36,077 bases of DNA from an uncultured beta proteobacterium (GTDB lineage: Bacteria > Pseudomonadota > Gammaproteobacteria > Burkholderiales > Burkholderiaceae_C). The DNA lies in the NCBI GenBank assembly GCA_903909815.1, contig CAIVXG010000048.1:1-36077 (forward strand), given 5' to 3'. This document shows, one piece after another, positions 1 through 7,844 of the stretch. A program made the position numbers and the translations under genes. The notes beneath the pieces are model-generated. The model was not told where the DNA came from and ran no database searches. It saw nothing but the letters and a program-made list of their open reading frames with translations. The stretch's first letter is position 1; each line of letters begins with the position of its first letter.

Positions 1-1
1 C

Positions 2-103
2 AACTGTCCGCAACCTCCCAAGCTGCCTGTCGCAGCCTGGATAAACCCACCGAAAAAGGAGTCCGACCTCAGCAAAAAACCACTCGATTGCACACTAAAT
101 TAA
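2..103 (+). CDS. possible C-terminal end of an unidentified gene, cut by the window edge
   Basis: A rightward frame is open from the window's first bases to a TAA at 101-103. It would encode about 33 residues ending KKPLDCTLN and converges on, and overlaps, the tail of the outer-membrane barrel gene. It is Lys/Pro-rich and I do not recognise it. One reading is the tail of a transposase from an element inserted into the 3' end of the barrel gene, because that gene's own end looks abnormal. It may also be chance, since 33 codons is short. Confidence 0.22.
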   Translation, partial: NCPQPPKLPVAAWINPPKKESDLSKKPLDCTLN

Positions 104-1343
104 TGCATCCAGGTGTCTCAAAGTCATTGACAAATTCCGCCAGTGCAGCGTGTTCGCCAATGATATTGGCCTGCACCGCAGCGGCCACCTGCTGGCGCAG
201 GTCGTGGCGCAGGGTGTAGCTCGCCTCGGCCAAGCCCAGAGGCAGCTTGTGTTGGAAGCGCACAGACCCGTCGACTGAGCGCGTGCTGGAAGTCAATTGC
301 CTTGACTTATTGTCATCCGTGCGCATGTCGGCGCTCAAGGTCAGCTCGGTGCTTGACGCGTAGTTCAGCCCAGCCGCTGATGAATTCACGCTCGAGTTAA
401 GCGAGCCCTGACCGCTGGAACTGTGGCTGACAGAACCAAAGGTTTGCAACTCTTTGGAGTGCCTCGCACGAAAATCGAGAAAGAATTTGTCGTCGCGTCG
501 ATCTGGAATCGCGTTCTGCCCGTCCAGTCTGTACGCCTGACTGTTGAACGTGACCACGTTGCTGACGTCGTATTGCTTTTCCTGTCCAAATTGAAAGCGC
601 GAGTCAATGCTGAGACCCTGGTCGTTTGAGCGAGCGCCCTGAATCGGCAAATTCGGGCTTCCGCTAGACGAGGCCTGCTTGGACGTGTGATATTGCGCCT
701 GAGTTGAACCAACTGAACCGAAACTGTAGCTCGATCGCAGATTGAGGCGCTCCAGCTCATCGTCTATGATGCGATCCGCTCCACGTCCCTGGACATGCGA
801 GTGTGAAAAATCGATATACATCGGCGTTGGCACTGAATTTGAATTCAGGGCCAAGTCGGCGCCGTACCCGGAATTCTGCTGAGAAATCACTTGACCAGGC
901 GCCACATTCAATGTCGGATTGAGGTGCTCGTAGTAGACCGAACCCTGAATGGGCTTGTCGCGAAGAATCTTAGCACGCCCAGAGAAGTTGAAAGCCATCC
1001 CGCTTGACTTCGTCACGCCTGAGTTGTCCAAGAAGCTGCTTCGCTGCCATATCGGGCCGAGTCCGATATCAAGGGACAAAAGATTCGGATGGTAGACATA
1101 GCTATGGGTCATGATAAACAGGTCCTCGTGAAGCTCAGACTGACCCTGCATCGAGTTCGTGCCTGAGGACAACGCCATGCCCGGTTGAGTGATCTGCAGC
1201 TGATTGTCAACATAGCGCAGGTTGTTGTATCCCTCGAAGCTTGTCAACCGAAAGGGCGCAATTTCCTGCGCAAAACCTACTTGGCAAAAAACGCAAAGCA
1301 GCGAGATCCTGCCTACCCGACCCATCCAAGAACGGGAACGCAT
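69..1343 (-). CDS. outer-membrane beta-barrel protein, probably truncated
   Basis: Predicted outer-membrane protein of 424 aa. The N-terminus (MRSRSWMGRVGRISLLCVFCQVGFAQ) is a basic and hydrophobic signal peptide with cleavage near FAQ. The body is rich in alternating Ser/Asn/Thr/aromatic strands with turns and has no hydrophobic helices, as in transmembrane beta-barrels of porin-cytochrome type loci. I chose the ATG at 1343 because it gives a clean signal peptide 26 nt after the NHL gene's stop; an in-frame TTG at 1388 would overlap that gene. The C-terminus (NLVCNRVVFC) lacks the terminal aromatic strand expected of a barrel and contains two Cys, so the gene may be cut by an insertion or frameshift near 70-110. 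It is last in a leftward operon with the NHL lipoprotein and tetraheme cytochrome, which suggests a role as the barrel of an electron conduit. That role is inference. Confidence 0.6.
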   Translation of the reverse strand: MRSRSWMGRVGRISLLCVFCQVGFAQEIAPFRLTSFEGYNNLRYVDNQLQITQPGMALSSGTNSMQGQSELHEDLFIMTHSYVYHPNLLSLDIGLGPIWQRSSFLDNSGVTKSSGMAFNFSGRAKILRDKPIQGSVYYEHLNPTLNVAPGQVISQQNSGYGADLALNSNSVPTPMYIDFSHSHVQGRGADRIIDDELERLNLRSSYSFGSVGSTQAQYHTSKQASSSGSPNLPIQGARSNDQGLSIDSRFQFGQEKQYDVSNVVTFNSQAYRLDGQNAIPDRRDDKFFLDFRARHSKELQTFGSVSHSSSGQGSLNSSVNSSAAGLNYASSTELTLSADMRTDDNKSRQLTSSTRSVDGSVRFQHKLPLGLAEASYTLRHDLRQQVAAAVQANIIGEHAALAEFVNDFETPGCINLVCNRVVFC

Positions 1344-1368
1344 CCAACCCGCAGGATGTACGGCGCCG

Positions 1369-2535
1369 TCAAGGTGCACTCTTGGCAACCGGCTTGGTCA
1401 TGGACTTCTTGGCCGCAGCTTCGTCGGACGCGTAATCCATACCGCTCATCTTTCCGTAGCCAAAGACGTCCACCTTGTTGAGGCCGAACTGGCTCACCAC
1501 AAAAATGAGGTATTCGATATTGAAATGCGGATCGGCGTCGGCTTGAAAATAGCGCACATTCTCGTAATCTATAGAAATGCCTACGGGAAGATTGAGGCCC
1601 TCAACGTTGCCGCCAGGCTGTCCAAAGAACAACAGCAAGCGGCCTTCGCCGTCAAATATCTGCACATTCTCGAATGCGGAGTCACCCACATACATACGTC
1701 CATTTCTATCCAGCGCGATTCCCTTCGGCCGGGTGAAATTTCCGCGTTCATTTCCGAAATCACCATAAATTCGAATCGGCTTCCCGTCCGCTGTGAATCG
1801 CTGCACCCGGAAGTTGCTGGTTTCGACGACGTACACATCACCATCCGCACCAATTGCGATATTCGTAGGATGGAAAAGTTCACCCAATTTGGAACCCGCA
1901 CTGCCGAATTTGAACAGCAGCTTGCCAGTGTGCTTTTCCAGCACATGCACCTCGTGATGCTGGATATCTGTGACGTACAAGCGGTCCCCGGATATGGCTG
2001 TGGCTACGGGCTTGAATTGATTTGGTTCACCATATGCATCGACGTATCTGTCGCCGCGGTCGAACACGAGGATTTGATCGCGTCCGGTGTCAGTGACGTA
2101 CTTCGTTCCGTCGCTATCGATAGTGATATTGATGGGCCGCTTCATGCGTCCGTTTGGCGCACCGTTCAATAGCTCAAAGCGTTGCTGCACCAAATCGAAC
2201 ACGGCCAACCCGCCTGCTCGACTGTCCACGACATAGAGCTTGCCAGCGTACACGCCAACACCATAGGGTTGTTGGAGTTGCTGTGTTTTCGCCTCATCAC
2301 CGAGAACAAACTTTGCAATTCCGCTCACAGGGGCGCCCAGATCGCGCTCACCAGTGATGGTCTTCAAATGCTGAATTCGCGGTGGGTTTGGCAGCGGTGG
2401 ATAGAACGCTGTTCCCTGCGCCTGCGGTTCGGGCGTTGGGGTGGTTGCGCACCCCGTCATCAGCGCGGCAGTCACTACATACGCGAACAGGAGAGGGAAG
2501 CAAACACCGCATTCTTGCGTCAACTTTTTTTTCAT
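1369..2535 (-). CDS. NHL-repeat beta-propeller lipoprotein
   Basis: Secreted lipoprotein of 388 aa. The signal peptide from MKKKL ends in the lipobox MTGC, with the lipidated Cys at residue 29. The mature protein carries about six NHL-type repeats; visible repeat cores include GVGVYAGKLYVVDSRAG, NITIDSDGTKYVTDTGR, NIAIGADGDVYVVETSN and GIALDRNGRMYVGDS, which form a six-bladed propeller for protein or ligand contact. The ATG at 2535 was chosen because AAAGG precedes it and the signal sequence starts there; an upstream in-frame start at 2592 adds only a charged tail. NHL proteins often accompany multiheme cytochromes and outer-membrane barrels in extracellular electron-transfer loci, where they are thought to act as scaffolds. 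The exact role here is unknown. It is followed after 25 nt by the barrel gene. Confidence 0.82.
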   Translation of the reverse strand: MKKKLTQECGVCFPLLFAYVVTAALMTGCATTPTPEPQAQGTAFYPPLPNPPRIQHLKTITGERDLGAPVSGIAKFVLGDEAKTQQLQQPYGVGVYAGKLYVVDSRAGGLAVFDLVQQRFELLNGAPNGRMKRPINITIDSDGTKYVTDTGRDQILVFDRGDRYVDAYGEPNQFKPVATAISGDRLYVTDIQHHEVHVLEKHTGKLLFKFGSAGSKLGELFHPTNIAIGADGDVYVVETSNFRVQRFTADGKPIRIYGDFGNERGNFTRPKGIALDRNGRMYVGDSAFENVQIFDGEGRLLLFFGQPGGNVEGLNLPVGISIDYENVRYFQADADPHFNIEYLIFVVSQFGLNKVDVFGYGKMSGMDYASDEAAAKKSMTKPVAKSAP

Positions 2536-2610
2536 TCGAACCTTTTTGGCGACAGACGTGTCCTCGTCTGCGCCTGCTTGTGTTGGATTCAATAGCGGCT
2601 AGGGCTTGCA

Positions 2611-3272
2611 CTACTTGTTGTGGCAAGCCACGCACAGTGCGCTTCCTGCGGAAGCCATCTTCACCATGCCGCTGCCATTTGCGCCAACCGTAAACGTGTT
2701 GTGCACATCATGGCAAGACGAGCATTCCATCTTTCCGCTGAAGAGCATCAGCGCGGCGATGGTGCCTGACTTGGTGGGCGAAGACCCGATGGTCACAGTT
2801 TTTGTCGAAGGATCAAACATGGAGCCATTTGCAGTCGCCAACGCCGTGTCATAAGTGAAGCCGATCGGATGATCGTCCTTCAAGGAATTTCCCAAATTGT
2901 TGGCCGTACTGATCATGGTCGTACCGGTCGCCCCGCCAAAGCTATCGATAGCGACGGTGCCGTCATGGCAGGACAAGCAGAGTTTGGAGTTTCCCCCAGG
3001 CTGTCCGATGGTCGCCTTCAATGTCGGACTGGTATAGAGAGAGTAACTGGTGGTTTGCAGCTTGTGATTCCACAGAGGTGCATCTGCCACGGTCGTGTCA
3101 CTTTTGTGCGGCACGTGACAAGTCACGCAAACCTTGCCACCGGTGTTCCATCCGGCCAGTGAAAAGTCGTGCGCCGATCCCGCCAGAGAGGCTGCCATGC
3201 TGACATGCTGACATGCGCCGAAAATAGCACTAGCGTCAACAAAACTCTAATGAGTGAAGTTACTGTTTTCAT
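2611..3272 (-). CDS. tetraheme c-type cytochrome, signal peptide frameshifted by an 8-bp duplication
   Basis: The mature part has four CXXCH heme sites in order: CVTCH, CLSCH, CSSCH and CVACH, the last near the C-terminus. This is a small periplasmic multiheme cytochrome c with paired-CXXCH spacing. A good start exists at 3272 (MKTVTSLIRVLLTLVLFSAH), preceded by AGGGA, and it encodes a Sec signal peptide. That frame runs off at 3196-3215, where TCAGCATG is tandemly duplicated. Removing one copy joins the signal directly to MAASLAGSAHDFS and gives one intact 217-residue product. As written, only the ATG at 3198 opens the heme frame, with no export signal, so no heme could be attached. The gene is either inactivated, off in a reversible slippage state, or misassembled. 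It is the first gene of the leftward trio. Confidence 0.8.
3196..3215. repeat. 8-bp tandem duplication (2.5 copies) causing a frameshift
   Basis: The plus strand reads CATGCTGA CATGCTGA CATG, two full copies of an 8-bp unit plus a half copy. It lies exactly at the junction of signal peptide and mature cytochrome. Eight is not a multiple of three, so gain or loss of one copy switches the frame between an exported cytochrome and a 30-residue dead product. Confidence 0.9.
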
Positions 3273-3640
3273 TTTTGATTTCCCTAATCTTTGTGAACAT
3301 GCTATTTGAATTAGGCTGATGGTTTCGCCTAGAACATCAGCCATTTCGATATGGCAGACAATTGCAATGTAGCCGGTAAAGTCACTATCCAATAGCAGTA
3401 TTACATGCAGCACTAGATGTTGCGTCTTGGTTACAAACTTGGGAAATTCGGCCTGCCCATTCGCGTAGACTCGCAACCAGTAGGTTTTTTTAGGACTGTC
3501 ACTTGGCGCTTGACTGTTGTTGTTCACTTGCATTATCAATACCATAAACAAATGACGCATCCTGAAAAACGCATTTTGTTACTTCGGGTCACGTCGCTCC
3601 TTCAGTTGCAACCAATTATTGGAACGAGCGAGGTCCTGTA
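3273..3640. other. divergent intergenic region between the two cytochrome operons
   Basis: This 368-nt gap separates the leftward tetraheme cytochrome trio from the rightward cytochrome b/24-heme operon, so it must hold both promoters. Its composition is visibly AT-richer than the rest of the window. A frame is open through part of it on the minus strand, but the encoded residues look non-coding. Apart from one candidate promoter listed separately, I see no clear operator or hairpin. Confidence 0.6.
3510..3539 (+). promoter_or_regulatory. candidate sigma-70-type promoter for the cytochrome b operon
   Basis: TTGACT at 3510-3515 and TATCAA at 3534-3539 are separated by 18 nt and lie about 100 nt before the start of the membrane cytochrome gene. 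The -35 matches five of six and the -10 four of six consensus bases. No other support is visible. Confidence 0.3.
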
Positions 3641-4561
3641 ATGCCGCGTCACGCCACATTTTTGAACATGAATCGGTCCGCAATCCTTGACTCGCTCGCG
3701 TTGGCACCATTGCGTGCGATGCATTTCGGTCATTCGCGCGCTGCGCTGCTTCGCATTGGCATTGCTTTGACGGTGATCGCCCTCCTGCTGGCGAGCTGGG
3801 TCGTGCACAGTCGTTTCCCCTACCAATCTGGAAGGGGGGTGGGCTACGCGCTGGGACTGGTTGGCGGTTTGCTGATGCTCGGACTACTGCTCTACCCGCT
3901 GCGAAAGCGCCTGCGCTTCATGCATTCTTGGGGCGCTCTGAAGTATTGGTTCCGGTTTCACATGCTTGGGGGCGTAGTCGGACCGGCACTTGTGCTGTTT
4001 CATTCGACCTTTCAGGTCGGCTCCATCAATGCGGCGGTAGCGCTCACCTGCATGCTGCTGGTCGTTGCCAGCGGGTTGGTCGGACGCTATATTTACGGCA
4101 AGATTCACCACGGTCTTTACGGTAGCCATGCATCGCTGATGGAGCTTGAGAGAGCGCTGACGCGAGAGATCGATACGCTGGCACCCACGTTGCAACGAAT
4201 GCCGGAACTCAAACGGGAGATCGACCGCTTCGCATCCCTTGTCTCCCTCAGTCCGGTGAGCCGAACTGCTCGTGCCGCGCACTTTCTGTGTCTGGGTTTG
4301 CGGCGCATATTCGCGGCGCGGCGCTTGCGCCAACTGTTGACTTCGTATGCTGCGAGCGGCGCGGATCGCATAGGAGCATCCCATGCGGATCTGAGTGCAC
4401 TGATGATCATGATCAACACGACCTTGCTGGCGGCGCAGCGCCGCGCCCAGTTCTCTACCTATGATCGGCTATTTGCGCTGTGGCATGTGATTCACATTCC
4501 GTTTTTGTGCATGCTGGTGATCACTGCCATCGTCCATGTCGTGGCTGTCCACGCTTACTAG
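3641..4561 (+). CDS. membrane protein, likely diheme cytochrome b-type electron-transfer subunit
   Basis: Integral membrane protein of 306 aa. Hydrophobic segments lie at about residues 36-55, 67-85, 107-125, 131-150 and 282-304, with a long charged stretch at 160-250 that reads as a cytoplasmic or periplasmic loop. Two helices each carry histidines 14 residues apart: H107/H121 and H285/H299. This spacing is the hallmark of bis-heme binding in cytochrome b and ferric-reductase-type membrane domains. I infer quinone-to-heme or heme-to-heme transfer across the inner membrane. The ATG at 3641 has AGG about 8 nt upstream; an alternative start is at 3668. Its 3' end overlaps the 24-heme cytochrome gene by 26 nt, so the two are co-translated partners. 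The family is not one I can name. Confidence 0.65.
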   Translation: MPRHATFLNMNRSAILDSLALAPLRAMHFGHSRAALLRIGIALTVIALLLASWVVHSRFPYQSGRGVGYALGLVGGLLMLGLLLYPLRKRLRFMHSWGALKYWFRFHMLGGVVGPALVLFHSTFQVGSINAAVALTCMLLVVASGLVGRYIYGKIHHGLYGSHASLMELERALTREIDTLAPTLQRMPELKREIDRFASLVSLSPVSRTARAAHFLCLGLRRIFAARRLRQLLTSYAASGADRIGASHADLSALMIMINTTLLAAQRRAQFSTYDRLFALWHVIHIPFLCMLVITAIVHVVAVHAY

Positions 4562-6374
4562 GCGGTTTGGGTCGTTGTCAGTCACGGTCATCGTGCTGGG
4601 CCTCTGCTTGCAAACCGCGTCTGGGCAAAGTCTGGAATCTGCGATTTCTCCCGGGGATGTCACGCGATCCCACATCAAACAGGAAGCTGAGTGCAAACTC
4701 TGTCACGTCCGCTTCGATCGCTCCGCCCAACCGCGCCTATGCCTGTCATGCCACACACGGGTGGCGGCCGACGTGCGCACTAAGAGCGGCTATCACGGCC
4801 GACTTGATGAGCGTGAATGCAGGGCTTGCCACACCGAGCACAAGGGTCGCGAAGCGAGAATCGTGACCATCGACGAGAGATTGTTCGACCACTCACAGAC
4901 TGATTTCACCCTGAGCGGCAGGCATCTGCAGGCAAAATGCGCAGCCTGCCATCGGCCAAAGGTCAAGCATCGTGATGCACCCTTGAACTGCGCCGGATGT
5001 CACAGCAAAGACGACAAGCACAAGAACACCTTGGGCGCGAAATGCGAGCGTTGTCACAGCGAAAGCGACTGGAAGCAGACCCGCTTCGATCACACCAAGA
5101 CCCGCTTCCCGCTGCTGCTGCAACACGCCAAGCGCAAGTGCGTGGAATGTCATTCGGATTCGCAGCACCTGGCCGAGACTTCCCGAGATTGCCTGTATTG
5201 TCACCGCAAGGATGACAAGCACAAAGGCACGCTCGGCGCCAAGTGTGAGCAATGCCATAGTGAGGGCAACTGGAAGGAAACGCGCTTTGACCATGCAAAT
5301 ACCCGTTTTCCGCTGCTACTGCGTCATATGCAGACGAAATGCGTGGAATGCCACGCTGACCTTCAGCACTTTGCCCGAACCCCGCTGAAGTGCGTGGCCT
5401 GCCACGCCAAGGACGATGTGCATAAACTCGGCCTGGGCGACAAGTGCGAGTCCTGTCACAACGAGAAGGCGTGGAAACAGGCCTTGCGTTTCGACCATGA
5501 TCGCGATTCACCTTTCCCCTTGCGCGATGCCCATCGCAAGGCCAAATGTGAAACCTGTCACAAGGACGCTGGCATTTCGTCTCAAAAACCGAATGCGCGC
5601 AGGTTTTCAGAAAAGCCGCCGACCAGCTGTTTCGGTTGCCATGCGCGCGATGATCAAGCCAAAGGCCATAGGGGACGCTATGGTGATAAGTGCCAAACTT
5701 GTCACATTGAGAGATCATTCGGCATCATCAGTTTCGATCACGGGCGCGATACCCGCTATGCGCTTCGCGGCAAGCACCTGCCTGTCAAATGCGACACCTG
5801 CCACACGGGCTCTCTTTATCGCGACAAGCTGGAGTCTCAGTGTTATTCCTGCCATGTTGGCGACGACCGGCACAGCGGGCAGCTGGGGCGGGATTGCGCG
5901 GTCTGCCATGGCGAGACCCGCTGGCAGGAAAGTTCCTTCGATCACGGCCAGTCGGTGTTCCCGCTACGCGACCGCCATGCCAATCTGGACTGCAAGAAGT
6001 GCCACGCCAGTGCGGCCTTCAAGGATGCCAAGTCCGAGTGCGTGTCCTGTCATGCTAAGGACGATGTCCATCAACAGCGCCTGGGCCCGCGTTGCGTCCA
6101 ATGTCACAGCGCGCGGCGCTGGACAGAGGGGAGTTTTGACCACGACCTGCGCTCCAGGTTCAAGCTCACGTACAAGCACGCGAAAACAAAATGCTTGTCT
6201 TGTCACGTCAAACCAGTAGCCGCAAAGGTGGCATTGCCAGTTGACTGCATCAACTGCCACCGCCAGGATGACATCCACTTTGAGACCAGTGGCGTGCAGT
6301 GCGAGCGCTGCCACATGCCCGACAGCTGGCGCCACTTGAGTGGCGAGGCTGCTGCGAAGAAGGTAAAGTCATGA
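4536..6374 (+). CDS. 24-heme periplasmic cytochrome c with repeated three-heme modules
   Basis: Exported multiheme cytochrome of 612 aa. The signal peptide is residues 1-30 (cleavage near TASG-Q). I count 24 CXXCH sites, from CKLCH at 53 to CERCH at 589. From about residue 118 the protein is a series of repeats of about 60-80 residues with the pattern FDH-x5-FPL-x4-H-x3-KC-x2-CH, then C-x2-CH-x-KDD-x-H-x3-LG-x2-C-x2-CH-x5-W, giving three hemes per module. The FDH and DD-x-H histidines are probable distal heme ligands. Such a chain would act as a long electron wire or store in the periplasm. The start overlaps the upstream membrane cytochrome gene, and the Fe-S flavoprotein follows 48 nt later. 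The number of hemes is seen directly; redox partner and direction are inferred. Confidence 0.9.
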   Translation: MSWLSTLTRRFGSLSVTVIVLGLCLQTASGQSLESAISPGDVTRSHIKQEAECKLCHVRFDRSAQPRLCLSCHTRVAADVRTKSGYHGRLDERECRACHTEHKGREARIVTIDERLFDHSQTDFTLSGRHLQAKCAACHRPKVKHRDAPLNCAGCHSKDDKHKNTLGAKCERCHSESDWKQTRFDHTKTRFPLLLQHAKRKCVECHSDSQHLAETSRDCLYCHRKDDKHKGTLGAKCEQCHSEGNWKETRFDHANTRFPLLLRHMQTKCVECHADLQHFARTPLKCVACHAKDDVHKLGLGDKCESCHNEKAWKQALRFDHDRDSPFPLRDAHRKAKCETCHKDAGISSQKPNARRFSEKPPTSCFGCHARDDQAKGHRGRYGDKCQTCHIERSFGIISFDHGRDTRYALRGKHLPVKCDTCHTGSLYRDKLESQCYSCHVGDDRHSGQLGRDCAVCHGETRWQESSFDHGQSVFPLRDRHANLDCKKCHASAAFKDAKSECVSCHAKDDVHQQRLGPRCVQCHSARRWTEGSFDHDLRSRFKLTYKHAKTKCLSCHVKPVAAKVALPVDCINCHRQDDIHFETSGVQCERCHMPDSWRHLSGEAAAKKVKS

Positions 6375-6422
6375 CCATCGCCGAAACCAGCGCTTTGCAA
6401 GCTTCACTCAGCGCCCATTTAC

Positions 6423-7721
6423 ATGATTGACTTGCCGTTGCCGTTGGCCTATCTGACGCCGTTGGTGACGGTGCTGGTCGTCTACGTCTATCGCTTGCGC
6501 AGGCGGGAGGCGAGCGCCGCCGCGGCTTTGCAGAGCTCCGTTCAATCCGGCCTAACCGATCCCCCCAGTCTTCATCCGGTGGTCGACTCCAGCATCTGCG
6601 TTGGCTCAGGTGGCTGCACCCGGGCTTGTCCCGAAGGCGCACTGGGCATCATCAAGGGTAAGGCGCATCTTGTGCATCCGACGCTTTGCATAGGGCATGG
6701 AGCCTGTGCCGCAGCCTGCCCTGTGGAGGCGATCAAGCTTGTCTTCGGCACCGAACGCCGGGGGGTCGATATCCCCTACGTCAAACCGAATTTCGAGACC
6801 AGCGTGGACGGCATCTACATCGCTGGCGAGCTCGGCGGCATGGGTTTGATACGCAATGCGGCGCAGCAGGGACTCCAGGCCATCGAGTCCGTGTCACGCC
6901 ATCGCGCCCCGCCAGGTCAACTCGATGTGGTCATCGTCGGTGCTGGGCCGGCTGGGCTTTCGGCCACGCTCGCTGCCATCGAGAAGAAGCTTCGTTTTGT
7001 GACAATCGAGCAGGAGGAGTCCCTTGGCGGTTGCGTCTACCACTATCCGCGCAACAAGATCGTCGCCACCCATCCCGTCACGCTCGCCATCATCGGCAAA
7101 GTCAAGCTGGGCGAGATCAGCAAGGAGTCTCTGCTCGCTTTTTGGGCCGGCGTCATCCAGCAGGCCAAAGTACCGATTCAATTTGGCCAGCGCATGGAAA
7201 AGATAAGCCGTGTGGATGGAGGCTTCGTGTTGAAAACGGCAAATACGGAGTATCAAGCCCGTTCGATCCTGTTGGCGATCGGGCGCCGTGGTTCCCCCAA
7301 CAAGCTTGGCGTTCCTGGCGAGGAATTGGCAAAAGTGGTCTACCGCCTGAGCGACCCTGAGCAGTACCGGGGCCAGCACGTACTCGTGGTCGGTGGCGGC
7401 AATGCAGCCATCGAGGCAGCTGTGACCATTGCCGCAGAGCCTGACACCCATGTGACTTTGTCGTATCGCAATGAAAGCTTCGGGCGCGTCACGGAATCAA
7501 ACCGGACGCAGTTGCAACAGGCTCAGGCGCAGGGTCAACTCACGCTCGCGTTGCGCACTCAGGTGGCGCAGATCGAGCCGCGTCATGTAAGCCTTGATGG
7601 CGACGACGGACCGCTTGTGATTGAAAATGATGTCGTCATCGTCTGTGCCGGGGGCGTTTTGCCAACGCCCATGCTCATCGAGTTGGGAATCGGTGTTGAA
7701 ACCAAGTATGGAACGGTGTAG
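6423..7721 (+). CDS. membrane-anchored ferredoxin/FAD-NAD(P) oxidoreductase
   Basis: Protein of 432 aa with three parts. Residues 5-23 form one transmembrane anchor. Residues 55-105 are a two-cluster ferredoxin domain, and residues 167-430 are a thioredoxin-reductase-like flavoprotein with an FAD motif VGAGPAGLS near 172 and an NAD(P) motif VVGGGNAAIEAA near 322. In both ferredoxin motifs the second ligand is replaced: C59-x2-S62-x2-C65-x3-C69 and C89-x2-H92-x2-C95-x3-C99. The clusters are therefore probably [3Fe-4S] or have Ser/His ligands. It probably moves electrons between NAD(P)H and the membrane or cytochrome partners encoded just upstream. No ATG precedes 6423 in this frame after the previous gene's stop, and the Shine-Dalgarno is weak. 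An ATGA overlap at 6371 begins only a 19-codon reading in another frame. Confidence 0.8.
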   Translation: MIDLPLPLAYLTPLVTVLVVYVYRLRRREASAAAALQSSVQSGLTDPPSLHPVVDSSICVGSGGCTRACPEGALGIIKGKAHLVHPTLCIGHGACAAACPVEAIKLVFGTERRGVDIPYVKPNFETSVDGIYIAGELGGMGLIRNAAQQGLQAIESVSRHRAPPGQLDVVIVGAGPAGLSATLAAIEKKLRFVTIEQEESLGGCVYHYPRNKIVATHPVTLAIIGKVKLGEISKESLLAFWAGVIQQAKVPIQFGQRMEKISRVDGGFVLKTANTEYQARSILLAIGRRGSPNKLGVPGEELAKVVYRLSDPEQYRGQHVLVVGGGNAAIEAAVTIAAEPDTHVTLSYRNESFGRVTESNRTQLQQAQAQGQLTLALRTQVAQIEPRHVSLDGDDGPLVIENDVVIVCAGGVLPTPMLIELGIGVETKYGTV

Positions 7722-7844
7722 GCGGGTCCCGCCTGGCGCGCGCTTGATCGCCACCCCGCTCACGCTGCGCAGACCGTTTGCAGAACCTACGCCTCGCACC
7801 TGTCAGAATCCGGATTCAACATTCCAGCATCGGGAAAGAACACT

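Noticed and set aside
3273-3560. Long minus-strand frame extending upstream of the tetraheme cytochrome signal peptide
   Set aside because: The residues before MKTVTSL look non-coding and a Shine-Dalgarno directly precedes that Met, so the region is leader/promoter DNA.
6371-6430. Short ORF starting at an ATGA overlap after the 24-heme cytochrome
   Set aside because: It stops after 19 codons in a different frame, and the ferredoxin/flavoprotein has a plausible start at 6423.
7721-7733. GGCGG/CCGCC palindrome after the Fe-S flavoprotein as a terminator
   Set aside because: Only a 5-bp stem with a 3-nt loop and no U-run.
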